From the NCBI RefSeq assembly GCF_029873635.1, contig NC_080424.1, positions 241,501 to 305,500 of the forward strand: DNA of 64,000 bases, read 5' to 3'. Positions within the stretch are counted from its first letter, which is position 1. Each line of letters starts with the position of its first letter. Positions 33,017-46,070 of this stretch are shown in pieces. This DNA comes from Malania oleifera. Its lineage: Eukaryota > Streptophyta > Magnoliopsida > Santalales > Ximeniaceae. A program made the position numbers and the translations under genes. The notes under the pieces are model-generated. The model had not been told where the DNA came from. It worked only from the letters and a program-made list of their open reading frames with translations, and did not search any database.

Positions 33017-36000
33017 ATGGCTCCAACTAGGGTGTTTACTCTAACGTCGGGTGAGGCTGAGACGGCAGGTGACGTGGTGACAGGTATGGTTATTATGTTT
33101 TCCTTTAAAGTTATTGCATTGTTTGATTCAGGAGCTACACACTCATTCATGTCTTCGAGGTGTGTTAAATTATGTGGGGCTAAAACACAAACATTAGATG
33201 TTGAATTGTTGGTATCTATACCGACTGGGTCGGCAGTGAAGTGTAGTAGGGTGCTCCGAGGTTGTGTAGTTGATATTCAAGGAAAGACTTTATCTGCTAA
33301 TATGATAGTGCTTGACATGCATGGGTTTGATGTTATATTTGATATGGATTGGCTAGCAGCTAATTTTGCTAGCATAGATTGCCGAGCATGAGAAGTGATA
33401 TTCAGATCTCCGGGGGAAGCAGAATTCAAGTTCGTAGGGTCGCTAGTGCAATCCTCGCCTCAGCTAGTTTCAGCTGTTCAGGCCAGAAGACTACTACTGA
33501 GTGGTTGTCAGGGGTTTGTAGCTGTTGTGAAGGAGATGTCGGAGAATGAATTGAAACTTGCTAGCATGCCTGTAGTAAAAGAGTTCATGGATGTTTTCCC
33601 AGATGAGTTACCAGGCTTGCCACCTGATCGTGAGATAGATTTCCCTATTGATCTACCTTCCAGTACAGCACTGATTTCTAAAGTACCATACCGGATGGCA
33701 CCAGTAGAATTGGAAGAATTGAAAAATCAATTGCAAGATCTACTTGATAAGGGCTTCATACAACCCAGTGTATCTCCGTGGGGAGCTCCAATTTTATTTG
33801 TAAAGAAGAAAGACGAGACTATGAGGATGTGTATAGACTATAGGGAGATTAATAAAGTAACAATTAAGAACAAGTATCCTCTACCCCGTATCGACGATTT
33901 GTTTGACCAGCTCCAAGGTACACGAGTGTATTCGAAGATTGATCTCAGATCCGGCTACCATCAGGTAAAGATGAAAGTAGAAGACGTCTCGAAGACGGCC
34001 TTCAAGACCAGGTACGGGCATTACGAGTTTCTTATTATGCCGTTTGGTTTGACGAATGCTCCTGCGGTATTTATGGACCTGATGAACAGAGTTTTCCACC
34101 AATACCTAGGCCAATTTGTTGTTTTTTTTATTAATGATGTATTGGTTAATTCGAGGAGCTATGAGGATCATGAGACGCACTTGAGGCAGGTTTTGCAGAC
34201 ACTTTGGGAAAAGAAGTTGTACGCCAAGTTCAGTAAATGTGAATTCTGGCTTGAGAAGGTCGTGTTCTTGGGGCATGTTGTATCTGGAGACGGTATTTCT
34301 ATGGATCCTAGCAAGATTGAGGCGGTAGTGAATTGGGCTAGACCAAGAAATGTCCAAGAGATCAGGAGTTTCTTGGGGCTAGCAGGCTATTATTGCCGTT
34401 TCATTGAGGGATTCTCAGATTTGTCAGGACCTTTGACACGACTGACAAGGAAGAATGTCAGATTTGAGTGGGATGGCAGTTGTGAGCAGAGTTTTCAAGA
34501 ACTGAAGCAGAGATTAGTCACAGCACCAGTATTGGTTATCCCATAAAGGGGTGAGGGGTATGTCATTTACAGTGATGCGTCCTTGAAGAGACTAGGTTGT
34601 GTATTGATACAGCATCGTAGGGTAGTGGTGTATGCATCTAGGCAGTTGAAAGAATATGAAAAGAACTACCCTACCCACGATCTTGAATTGGCTGCAGTGG
34701 TAGACACATTGAAAATTTGGAGGCATTACCTATACGGCGAGCAGTGTGAGATTTTCTCCAACCACAAGAGTTTAAAGTATTTCTTCACGCAGAAGGAACT
34801 GAATATGAGACAGAGAAGGCGGTTGGAGCTGATTAAGGATTTTGATTACATCAGTTATCACCCAGGGAAAGCAAACGTGGTAGCTGATGCATTGAGCAGG
34901 AAATCCAGGGAACTAGTGTTGGCGGCTATGGAGATCCAGTATCCGATCATGATGAATCTGGAGAGACTCGGCATAGAGTTGGTAGAGAGTGATCCTCCAG
35001 TGTGTATTGCCAGCCTAGTAGCACATCCTACTCTACAAGAAAGAATTAAAGCCGCTCAGAAAGAAGACTCAAAATTAGTAAAGGTGATGGACAGAGTGCA
35101 AAGTGATCAGGGGGAGGAATTCAGTATTGTAGATGATGGAGTTTTGCGGTTTCATTCCAAATTATGCGTTCCTGCCGATACTGAGATGAGGAAGACTATT
35201 TTAGAGGAGGCTCATATATCTTTGTATACAGTTCATCCCGGCAGTATGAAGATGTACAGAGATCTACGAGAGTCGTACTAGTGGAGTGGAATGAAGAGAG
35301 AGATCGCCGAGTATGTAGCCTAGTGTTTGACGTGCCAGCAGGTAAAGACTGAGCACTAGAGGCCGGTAGGGCAGTTGCAGCCATTATTTATCCCAGAGTG
35401 GAAGTGGGATCATATATCTATGTACTTCGTGTCAGGACTGCCGACAACATTACATGGCCAAAATGCCATCTGGGTGATTGTTGACCGTTTAACTAAGACC
35501 GCTCACTTTATACCCATCAAGATCAGCTACTCCCTTAGCCGTTTAGTGAAGATTTACGTCCAGGAGATAGTTCGTTCTCATGGGGTGCCAGTATCGATTG
35601 TGTCAGATCGAGACCCGCATTCCACGTCACGGTTCTAGAGAAGTTTACAAGAAGCTTTAGGGTCTCAGCTATCTTTCAGCATGACATTCCATCCTCAGTC
35701 AGACGGGCAGATTGAGAGGATGATACAAATACTAGAAGATATGCTCCGAGCGTGTGTATTAGACTTTGGGGGTAGTTAGACTCAGTTCATGCCACTAGTA
35801 GAGTTTGCGTATAATAACTGTTATCAGTCCAGTATTGGCATGGCACCGTTTAAAGCTTTATACGGTAGGAGATGTCGTTCTCCTTTATTTTGGGATGAAG
35901 TGGGTAAGCAGCGAGTAGTGGGGCCAGAGCTTGTGCAGCAAGCATGTGATAAGGTTCGGCTTATCAGAGACAGGATCAGTGCAGCTCAGAGCCGACAGAA

Positions 36001-36483
36001 AAGTTATGCTGATAATCACCATAGGAATCTAGATTTGATGTGGGTAATCATGTGTTTTTGAAGATAACTCCGATGAAAGGGGTTATGCGATTTGGGAAGA
36101 AAGGTAAACTTAGACCTAGGTTTATCGGTCCATTTGAGATTCTAGATAAAGTGGGATCGGTAGCCTACAGGCTAGCTTTACCCCCTGTGTTATCCAGGAT
36201 CCACGACGTATTCCATGTTGCTATGTTGAGGAAATACGTCCTAAATCCTTCTTATATCATCAGTTATGATGAATTAAAGCTTAATGATTCACTAGTGTAT
36301 GAAGAGATACCAGTACAGATTCTGGATAGGAAAGTACAGAAGCTACGTAACAAGAAGATTCCTCAGGTAAAAGTTTTGTGGAGGAATCATGCAATTGAAG
36401 AAGCTTCTTGGGAATCCGAGGAACAAATGAAACGAAGTACCCGCATCTATTCCGAGAAGTTTGATTGGGTAAAATGTAAGTAG
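33017..36483 (+). pseudogene. Element A pol: protease, RT, RNase H, integrase, chromodomain-like end
   Basis: Domains in order: aspartic protease with LFDSGATHSF (about 33119-33148); RT with [40 protein letters not shown] and [14 protein letters not shown] (about 33680-34400); RNase H ([40 protein letters not shown]; 34553-34915); integrase zinc finger (about 35150-35380); integrase core ([34 protein letters not shown]; 35390-36050); and a C-terminal region with [16 protein letters not shown], as in chromodomain-bearing gypsy elements (36080-36483). Fossil with several breaks. Confidence 0.9.
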
Positions 36484-36717
36484 TTAGGTAGTATTTCTTT
36501 TGCAGGTACATGTAATGGTTTAATTAGTGTAGCATTTTAGTTTTGGGAGAAGTTTTCTTTTGTATATGTAATCTTCCAGGACTCGAAATGTAAGCATGGT
36601 ATTCCTCGACCATAAGTGAGGGTAAGTAATAAAATAAGTAGACCCTTTTCTTATTAAGGGATGACGAGTTACGTGAATAGTAAATTTCAAGGACGAAATT
36701 TTATAAGGAGGAGAGAA
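36484..36717 (+). other. Element A 3' UTR and purine tract
   Basis: Short noncoding stretch ending CAAGGACGAAATTTTATAAG and a purine run GGAGGAGAGAA just before the 3' LTR. The same ending occurs before element B's 3' LTR (59460-59493) and, inverted, beside the C, G and 15298 LTR ends. Confidence 0.8.
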
Positions 36718-38998
36718 TGTAACGACCTGAATAATAATGGAATTTAAATAATAAAGAGGAAGGGAAATGGAGACAATAACAGAAGGAGGGAGTCGACTTC
36801 GTCGACGACATTGCACTTTAGAAGAATAACCAAGGGGAATCATCAGGGTTTCGTCGACGAATATAGGGGATATCGTCGACGAGGGTTTAAGAAAATTCGT
36901 TAAGAAATACAGAGGATTCGTCGATGAAGAAATACCAAGAGAGGTTTTGAGCCGACTGAATTTCGTTGACAAGGACTGAATTTCATCGACGAAATTATTA
37001 GAGGATTCGTCGACGAATGACGTGGCTCATCGACGAATCTAGTTCTATAAATATCAAAAAATCTGAATTTTTCTTTCCAATTGAGAAATCTATCTTTTCT
37101 CTCTCTCCCCTTCGATTCTCTCTCTCTCTTTCGTCAATTTCAGGCTAAATTTACGCCGGATCGACAATCTGAAGCCACCACGACGCTCCTAGGGAAGTTC
37201 TCTCCAAATCTACCAGAGCGGATCGTTGGTGAAAGTAAGGTGGAAACAATCCCAAATCCAGGGTAAGACTTTCTACTCAATATTTGGATTTTTGACAGTT
37301 GAGGAAAGTGTTATACGCGTAGAAATATTGGACTTTAGTACTGGGAGTTTTCAAATCCAGGGGTGTTGAGTTGGAAACCCTGCGGGTGTGGGACAGATTT
37401 TCTTAGGGGCCTTTCAAGAATCAGGTAAGGGGATAAACTAAGCTAGTTCTGTTTGAGAAAATATATGTATATGTATATAGCATTTGATTTCAGGAAAATA
37501 AATATATTTATATATGATTTATATTTGGGAAAATACTGCTGAAAATGATCATATGTTGAATATGCGAGAAATCTGTTAGTGTGGCATGAGTATAAAAATG
37601 TTATGAAATACTGTTTTTTGGAAATGTGATTATGATACGGATTTTTATAATGGAAAATTGGCGTACGGGACCGAGATTTTTATATATTTTCTGGTGTACG
37701 GTCCGTGCTATGCATATGATTTGCCAACATACGGGCTATGCTATGATATGATTTGCTGGCATACGTGGCGAGCTATGGATGTGATTTTCCAGCGTACGGG
37801 TTGTGCTATGATATGATTTGCCGACGTACGGGACGAGCTATGGATGTGATTTGCCAGCGTATGGACTGTGCTATGATATGATTTGCCGGTGTTCGGGTCG
37901 AGCTATGGATGTGATTTGCCAGCGTATGGGCTGTGCTATGATTTGCTGGCGTACGGGCCGATGATTTTCATGATATACTTATATATGCAAAATGACATGA
38001 TTGATTTGATAATTAATGATATGAAATACCCATGTATCACAGTTTTGGTATATGTTATATGATATCAGAACCTGGTTGGCTTGGTCTAGGTTAGCACTTG
38101 CACGGTACCGTTGCTATGTGTCCATGGTCTTCGTGATCATGATATATGTGTTAACGCCGCTGTACGTAGTGGTTTGAGATTGGATGGTTGATGTAGTTTT
38201 TAAGATGTGTGTGATCACCCCTAGTGTACGGACCAAGTCTAGAAGACCCATCAGACTTACAGAGTGTACTTTTGACTTGGCAGTGGTCGGCCAACCATTG
38301 TCAAGTCCCGCCTTTGGGCCACACAACCCAGTTATGTGGGGGTAATACATGACAACAGTCAACTAACCTACCAGGAATGTTTTTGTGTTACTATTATTAT
38401 TATTATTATTATATGAGATGAAATATGTTTATGAAAATGCAGTATGTTCTACCATGGTTTGATGATATATATATGTTTTCCCAGATACATAACAGTTACT
38501 GAATATGTTTTATATGATTTATGTATGACACAGAATACTCATGTTGCCACACACTGGTATTAGTTTATTTCCTTTACTGAGAGGTGTCTCACCCCAAAAT
38601 TTTATAAACTTTTCAGGAGCCCCAGATAGGAGAGCGGGAAAAGCCCCGCTGATCTAGAGCTGTTGTCTACCCCTTTTGAAGGGTAAGTTTTCATAGAGAC
38701 GGTTGGATTTTTGTGGGAAATGTCCCTAGACCTTGTTTTTAGGATATATATATATATATATACCGAGATACAGTGGATATAGTGACTCTGGTATTTGTGG
38801 TAATGAGATGGATGTTTCTGTATTTATATTATCGTGATTATATGTTTCCTGCTATTTAGGCTTCCGTTTTGTGTTCTGATGTATCCTTGGTACCCACGGG
38901 TCTAGCTGGATTATGATCTGCTGAGCTGGAATATATGATATTGATTTTGTTATTATATATAAAAAATAATAATAATGGAAAATGAGCAAGTCGTTACA
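36718..38998 (+). repeat. Element A 3' LTR
   Basis: 2281 bp, TGTAACGACC...AGTCGTTACA. It has the same order of parts as the 5' LTR, with a fuller palindrome array (36790-37040) containing exact TTCGTCGACGAA copies. The tandem repeat is at 37656-37965, block 2 at 38278-38360 and block 1 near 38573-38592. The right target duplication TATAC is at 38999-39003. Confidence 0.93.
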
Positions 38999-39003
38999 TA
39001 TAC

Positions 39004-39874
39004 AGTATAAACAGTGCAACCATACATCTCTAATAGAGTATGGTATTGGAAGTCGATTGTGCCACAGGTAGGGTAGAGGGCTCCCTGGCGTTTGGACCAA
39101 GTGGAGAAGGCCTTTCATGATACATATATATATATAGTTATACTAACACTAGTAAGCTAACCAGTGTTTAGTCCTGCCCACGGGCCATAAAACTTTGTCA
39201 TGAGGGGTTAAATCATGACATACAACCATCTAGGGAAGTTTTCAAAACTATATACATATACAGTATACACAGAAAACAGAGATTATATAGTATAGATAGA
39301 AGTATGTTTGACTAATTAACTAAAAATTACTGTATTTTAAATGATATAGATGTGGGTTAAAGCACAAATACTTTTACATGATATCTCATTTATAGTTTTA
39401 ATAAAAGATTATGTTTTTCATATAAACTCATATGCCAGACACTAGTATAACATGTTTCTCCTTACTGAGAGGTGTCTCCCCCCCCCCCCAGCATTATAAC
39501 ATTTCAAGTAATCCAAAGAGACGTGCAGGGCCGGCTTAGAGATAAAGGAGATGACTAAGTCGACATAGTTTTGGGGTGAGTTTTGGGCTTAGTTGTAGAT
39601 CCCTCAGCATTTTGGGATTTTTGGGAAAGGTGTACATATATGTATATGGTGGATCTATAGTACTCTGGTATTGTGTATTTTGGGATATAGTTTGGATATT
39701 TCTGTTTTTCCGCTGCATAGGTATTATACATGGAACGCACAATTTACCACAGCACCCACTTTGGGCCGTGAAGATGATATGTATATGTACACAGGGCATT
39801 AGAGTTATGAAATATAGCTTGATAGTGTAAATATATGTAAAAAAAAAAAACGGTATGACTTTTTGGGTCGTGAC
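39004..39874 (+). repeat. Element B 5' LTR, second part
   Basis: Continues the LTR interrupted at 29507. Contains block 2 (39150-39225), block 1 (39461-39479, followed by a run of C) and the end GGGTCGTGACA. The primer-binding site TGGTATCAGAGG follows at 39880-39891. Confidence 0.8.
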
Positions 39875-39891
39875 AATTTTGGTATCAGAGG

Positions 39892-42579
39892 TTAGGTTGC
39901 TAGGTTCTGTAGACTATTGAGTACAGCGAAAAACAATACTAGAGTATAGGAATAGATCAGGAATTTGGGTGAGTTAATTTTAGGGGGAAAATTAAGATGA
40001 GTATTTAAGGTTTTGCTTAGTGATGGGGAAGCAAGATTTCCGTAATGGTTTCTGTGTTTTTCTTGAGGTGAAGATTTCAGGAAAGTCATAGTAAACTATT
40101 GTTGGGTTGTGTTTCTCAATTATTGGATTGAATCTTAAATTGAGAATAAGAACGTTTGGTTAATTGAGGATATAAGAATTCAGTTTGATAAATATGTTAG
40201 TTATGTTATGCAAACAAGGTCCTCAGACTATATTTAACTTCTTTTTAGGATGGACCCTGGGGGTAGCAATGCCCACGCCAGTGGTGATGATGGTGCAGGC
40301 CCCTTTGGTGTGGGTAGTGGTGATTCAAATGTAGTTCTACGTAGTGTGGCTCAGCAGGTATGACTGAGATTGCGCAAAAATTTAGAGAGCAGGGAGGCCC
40401 ATCGATAGACTAGAGTTGTACCATTGAGAAGTTTACCAAAATGAATCCTCTGGCATTCTCAGGGGGGAGCCGATCCTGCAGTTGTTGAAAATTGGGTGCA
40501 GGAGATGGAGAAAATGTTGACGGTACTCCACTATACAGATGAACAGAGGGTTCTCTATGCAACCTATAAATTGACAAGTGAGGCCGAGAGATGGTGGATG
40601 ACTATGAGATTATTGGAGGAGCAGAGACGTGTACCAGTGGCTATGACCTAGTGCCGATTTAAAGAAATTTTCTTTGATCGTTATTTTCCTGCTAACGTCG
40701 AAGAGGCTAAGGTAGCAAAATTTCTGAAATTGACTTAGGGAAATCTCATGGTTTGGCAGTATGCAGCGAAGTTCGTTGAGCTGTCACGCTTTGCCCCCTA
40801 CGTCGTCTCAAATGAGGTAAAAAATGCAAGGATGTTTAAGAGGGGCTTGAGGTAGGATATCTAAAAGTAGGTGGGAGTACTAAAAGTGCAGGATTTCTCC
40901 GAATTGGTTGACAGGGTCACGATAGTAGAGGAAACTGAAAAGAAAGATGTGGGAGCATCGATCCAGAGAAAGAGGCCCACACCTCCGGGATTCCAGGCAG
41001 GGTCCAACTGAGGCCCTTGGAGGGGAAGTAGATATGGCAGGGATCAAAGGCAGGAGAGGTGGGATTATGAGTACCCTAGCAATCAAACATACCCTATTTT
41101 CCTCATATGTGGTAGGAGACATACGGGTGCATGCTAGTTGGAAAACAATGTTTGCTACAGATGTGGTAGATCCAAACACATAGCAGGGGAGTGTCATTGG
41201 CCACCGAACACTGCACCAGCCCCTAGACAAATCTGGAGACATAATCAAGCACCCAGGGGTGGTGACCAACAGAGGAACACAGCCCTGGTGAGGGTTTTTG
41301 CATTGACATCGAGAGACGCTGAGACTTCCGGAGACATCGTGACAGGTATTCTTATTGTTTTACCATATAAAGTTGTTGTTTTGTTTGACACAAGTGCCAC
41401 CCATTCTTTTGTGTCATCGAGATATTCTAAATTATCTAGGGCTGAGACACAGATGTTAGATGTTGATTTGTCAGTAGCCATGCCGATTGGATCAACAGTG
41501 AGGTGTACGATGGTACTTAAAAACTATCTAGTGGATATTCAGGAAAAAGTATTACCAGCCGATCTAGTGGTATTAGACAGACAGATCTTCGATGTGATAT
41601 TGGGTATGGATTGCCTGGCAACTAATTACGCCATCATTGATTGCCATAAAAAAAAAAAAAGTAATCTTCAGACCCCCGGGTGACCAAGAATTTAGATTTG
41701 TGGGTTCACGTGTGCGCGCCTCGCCGCAGTTAGTGTCAACTATTCAAGTGAGGAGGATGCTTCAAGGAGGTTGCTAGGGGTATGTTGCTTATATAAAGGA
41801 GATGCCAAATGAAGAATTAAAACAAGTTGATATTCCGGTAGTTAGAAAATTTCTAGATGTTTTTCCGAAAGAATTACTTGGGTTACCACCAAATCAAGAG
41901 ATAGAATTTTCCGTATATTTACTACTAGAGTCAGCATCGATATCTAAGGCACCTTAAAGAATGGCTCTAGCTAAACTGAAAGAATTGAAAGACCGGTTGC
42001 AGGAGTTGTTGGATAAAGGATTTATTAGGCCTAGCGTGTCACCTTAGGGAGCACTAGTTCTGTTCGTGAAAAAGAAAGATGGGACTATGAGGATGTGCAT
42101 TGATTATAAAAAGATATATAAAGTAACAGTCATAAATAAATATCCTCTTCCCAGAATTTGTGATTTATTTAATCAGCTCCAGGGGACCCAGGTCTACTCC
42201 AAGATTGATCTTCGGTCGGGGTATCACCAAGTGAAAGTTAAAGTAGAGGACATTTCGAAGATAGCTTTTTGAACCTGGTATGGGCATTACAAGTTCTTGG
42301 TGATGTCGTTCTAATTGACTAATGTACTAGAAGTATTTGTGGACCTAATGAATCAAGTGTTCCATCAGTACTTGGACTAGTTTGTTATGGTATTTATTGA
42401 TGATATACTGGTCTACTCGAAGAGTTTTAAGGAGCACGAGGATCATCTGAGGTTGGTATTGAAGGTATTAAGGGAAAAGAAGTTATACGCTAAATTCAAG
42501 AAATGTGAATTATGGCTGAGGCAAGTCACTTTCCTCAGGCATGTGATCTCTGGGGATGGCATATCAATATACCTGAGCA
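39892..42579 (+). pseudogene. Element B gag, protease and partial RT
   Basis: Gag begins near 40250 (MDPGGSNAHASGDDGAG) and has a zinc-knuckle region near 41150-41200. Protease follows (DVILGMDCLATNYAIIDC near 41590-41645). RT ([53 protein letters not shown]) runs to 42579, where element C's LTR interrupts it. Many breaks. Confidence 0.82.
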
Positions 42580-44588
42580 TGTCATGCCCCGAACCTGCAG
42601 ATAGGTCCTAGGTGTGAATATAGTAACCTAACATGTCTCTGTATCAATTCAAACATACATGATACAATACAATAAGAGGGTCTGACCTCGTGGGGTACAT
42701 GGATGCCCTATACACATACACATATACATCCATACTCATCAGTTACGTAGTAAAAAATGCTTCATCTATATATATAACATACCATATCAGAGTCTGTACA
42801 AAGTTAGGATAATACTAAGGTATACAATCCTATAAATACTGTACATACTTTGGGTGTCTACAAAAACCATCACGACAACCTGATTACAAAATCTCGTACC
42901 TAATCAAGTACTAACAGCAGCTAATGACACCCCCACTTCCGATTGCTAGGATGCTAATTACGGCTACCTGATGGACCTGAAAACATTGTACGTATATTCG
43001 GAATAAGACACCTCTCACTAAGGAAGAAAGCAAGTTATATTAGTGTGTGGCATACCAGTGTTATTTTATGCAAAACATAACACTATACAATACGATACAG
43101 TTCGAAAATATTTTCATACAGTTCCATACAGTTCCAGTATTTTCAAAAATGCATTCAAGTACATACGATACCCAAAACATATGGTCAGTGTCGTCACACT
43201 AATACGCAACTACGCTATGAAACTCGAAGCTTCACAGCAATTATATTACCAATACGATATAGCTCACACTAGTACGCAACTACTCTATCAACCCAAAGCT
43301 TCACAGCGATTACATTGCCAATATGCAACTACTCCATGAAACCCGAAACTTCACAGTGATTACGTTGCCAATACAGTGTAGCTCACACCCCTCGGTGACC
43401 AGTCGGGATACGTATTGATATTTCACACCCTCGGATATAGAGTCGGACACTCTCGCCCACGGTTTTCACACCGGTACACGGCGCAGTGTACAATAATTAG
43501 CCGCCACATAACTATTTCTGTGTATGACAATTAGCCACCACTAGCTGATTTCACAAAACCCGGAATCATTTTGGAGCTCACACTCCTATACATATCAGCG
43601 TACGGTAATTAGTTGCCACATAGCTGTTTTAAAAAATACCTGGAACAATTACATACAACCATACATTCCACACTTATTTGGTTTACGGCAAATCATATCA
43701 TTTTCCAACTCAAGTATATAGTTTATACGAATATGGATAACAGTCATCTCAATAATGCAATTTAAACAAAAGAAACGGTTTTCCAAAAAAAACAGAGATG
43801 ATACCCGAAATCCCCAAATTTTCTTGAAAATTGTAACCCAAAAATCCCGTATTTTACCTGATAGATTTCCCTAAATAAGTTACCAAAACATACATACGAT
43901 CGTAGCCTACAAGCTTACCGATCCCAATTTTGAAAATAAACCAATATAAATTGAATCCCCTTACCTTATCCCGAATTCCAACAACGAACTCTACGGTCCC
44001 CAAAACTATGAACCGAGACTCCAAAACCTACAAACCACAGTACAATACATGCATACAATTCGTACTACTACACATATTTCAAATCAGAAAGGAAAACCGA
44101 GCCTTACCTCGATTTTGTCCCGAAACACGAAACTACTCGAAATGAAATTCTGATCTGCTAGAAACGTAGAGAATTTTTCCCTGATCCTTGCAGTATCATC
44201 AGATTTATGAATCCGGCAACGAACGACGAAGAAATCAAGAGAGAGAGAGAGAGAGAGAGTGAGAGAGTGAAGATATTAAGCTAACTTAGCTTGGAATTTG
44301 GATATTTATAGCCCTTTGACTTGGGTGGATTCATTGACGAATTGGCGTCCTTGTCGATGAGTCCGCCATTACCTTTGTCGACGAGACAGTGGCCTCATCG
44401 ACGAGCCAAGGTTCCATATTTTTCCAAAATCCCTCAGGATCTCCTTATCGATGAGACATTGAATTTCGTCACCGAGAACAAAAAGGGCTTCGTCGACAAA
44501 CTCTGGCTTCGTCGACAAAGCTTGCCCAAATTACCACTTTACCCCTTTTCGAATATTAAATCCATATATCCTGGTTTGGGTTCTTACA
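42580..44588 (-). repeat. Element C left LTR (3' LTR)
   Basis: 2009 bp, TGTCATGCC...TTCTTACA on the plus strand. Read on the minus strand: palindrome array (44335-44520), TATA box CTATAAATATCC (44304-44318), CT-rich leader (about 44243-44275), tandem repeat of about 61 bp (43197-43381), block 1 (43003-43022). Confidence 0.88.
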
Positions 44589-46070
44589 ACCTCCCCTCCT
44601 TACAAAAATTTTGTCCTCGAAATTTGCAATCTCTCATTACGAACACATTCATACTACCAAATGCATACACACTCTAAGAGGAACTGGCGGCCATTTATAC
44701 GCAGCGCTGTTACGATACATACATACTCTAGAGAAAATGGCGGCTATTTATATGCAGTCCCGTCATGATACATACATACATACATACATTCCCTTGCTTA
44801 TGGCGGAGGAATACCGTGGTTACATACACACATGGCCTCAGGAGCTTACAATACAATAGGACTCTCCTAGAGACTAACCACCCAATACTAATACGATAAC
44901 AGAGTATTACATACATACATACATACCCATACCAACCCTGCTATCCAACTACTACTCAGAACAACTGTGGATACTTCCGGGGTATTTCCATTTTCAGTTC
45001 CTAAGAAGCTTCCTCTACCTCATGGTTTCGCCACAATACCTTCACTAACAGTATATCTTTGGTAGGAAACTTCTAAACTTTACGGTCCAGAACCTGAACA
45101 GGTATTTCTTCATACGCTAAAGTATCCTTAATTTCCAACTCATCATAACTGATAACATATGATGGATCCAACACGTACCTTCTCAACATGGATACGTGAA
45201 ACACATCATGGACCCTTAAGAGTGTTGGGGGTAGTGCAACTCCGTAGGCTACCGGACCCAGTCGCTCAATAACCTCAAATGGTATGATGTAACTCGAGCT
45301 CAACTTGCCCTTTTTACCAAATCTCATCACCCCTTTCATCGAAGCGATACGTAGAAATACTTTATCCCCACCTCAAACTCTAACTCATGGTGGCGAACAT
45401 TTGTGTAACTCTTTTTTCGATTCTGAGCTGATCTAATCCTCTTTTGGATCAAACCCACATTCTCATATGCCTGTTGTACAAGTTCAGGTCCTAAAACCTG
45501 ACGTTTACCAACCTCATCCCAATACAAAGGAGATCGACACCTCCGACTATAAAAAGCCTCGAACGGTGCCATCCCGATACTAGCCTGGAAGCTGTTGTTA
45601 TAGGCAAACTCCACTTGTGGCAGAAACTGAATCCAACTACCACCGAAGTCTAATACACAAGCCCTTAACATATCCTCCAAGATCTGTATCGTCTTCTTCG
45701 ACTGTCCACAGGTCTGGGGTGGAATGTTTTACTGAAAGTAAGCTTCATCCCCAGTGCTTCTTGCAAGCTCTTCCAAAATCGAGAAGTAAACCTCGGATCT
45801 CAATCTGAAATAATGGACACCAGTACTCCATGCATTCTCACTATCTCATGCATATACAGGTCCTCTAGCCTACTTAAAGGTTAGTTAACCTTCATCGGTA
45901 CAAAGTGAGCAGATTTCGTCAACCTATCCACGATTACCCAAATAGCATTCTGCCCGTGAAGCGCTGGAGGTAATCCAGTAACAAAGTCCATGGAAATGTG
46001 CTCCCATTTCCACATCGAAATAGGAAAAGGCTGCAACAGCCCTGCCGGCCTCTGATGTTCAGCTTTCACC
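44589..46070 (-). pseudogene. Element C integrase with chromodomain-like end
   Basis: Minus-strand integrase core ([53 protein letters not shown]) and C-terminal GPFEVI/VFHVSMLRRYV region, then a chromodomain-like end near 44985-45060. Noncoding sequence and a purine tract fill 44589-44980. Near 44640-44930 there are ATACATAC microsatellite-like runs. Fossil. Confidence 0.85.

Larger units (their letters stand above)
29508..38998 (+). mobile_element. Gypsy element A (Tekay-like chromovirus), complete ends
   Basis: A 9.49-kb element with both LTRs, primer-binding site, gag, protease, RT, RNase H, integrase with a chromodomain-like end, and purine tract, inserted in element B's 5' LTR with a perfect TATAC duplication. 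Domain order and the C-terminal VKVLWRNH / EEASWE region place it in the Tekay/Del group of chromoviruses. LTR stretches compared by eye differ by about 7-10%, and the 5' LTR lacks about 60 bp of the palindrome array. The coding part is broken about ten times. Confidence 0.93.

Noticed and set aside
44740-44930. ATACATAC run as a functional satellite
   Set aside because: Short, imperfect microsatellite in the noncoding end of element C; the same run recurs at 53815-54080 simply because the interior is duplicated.
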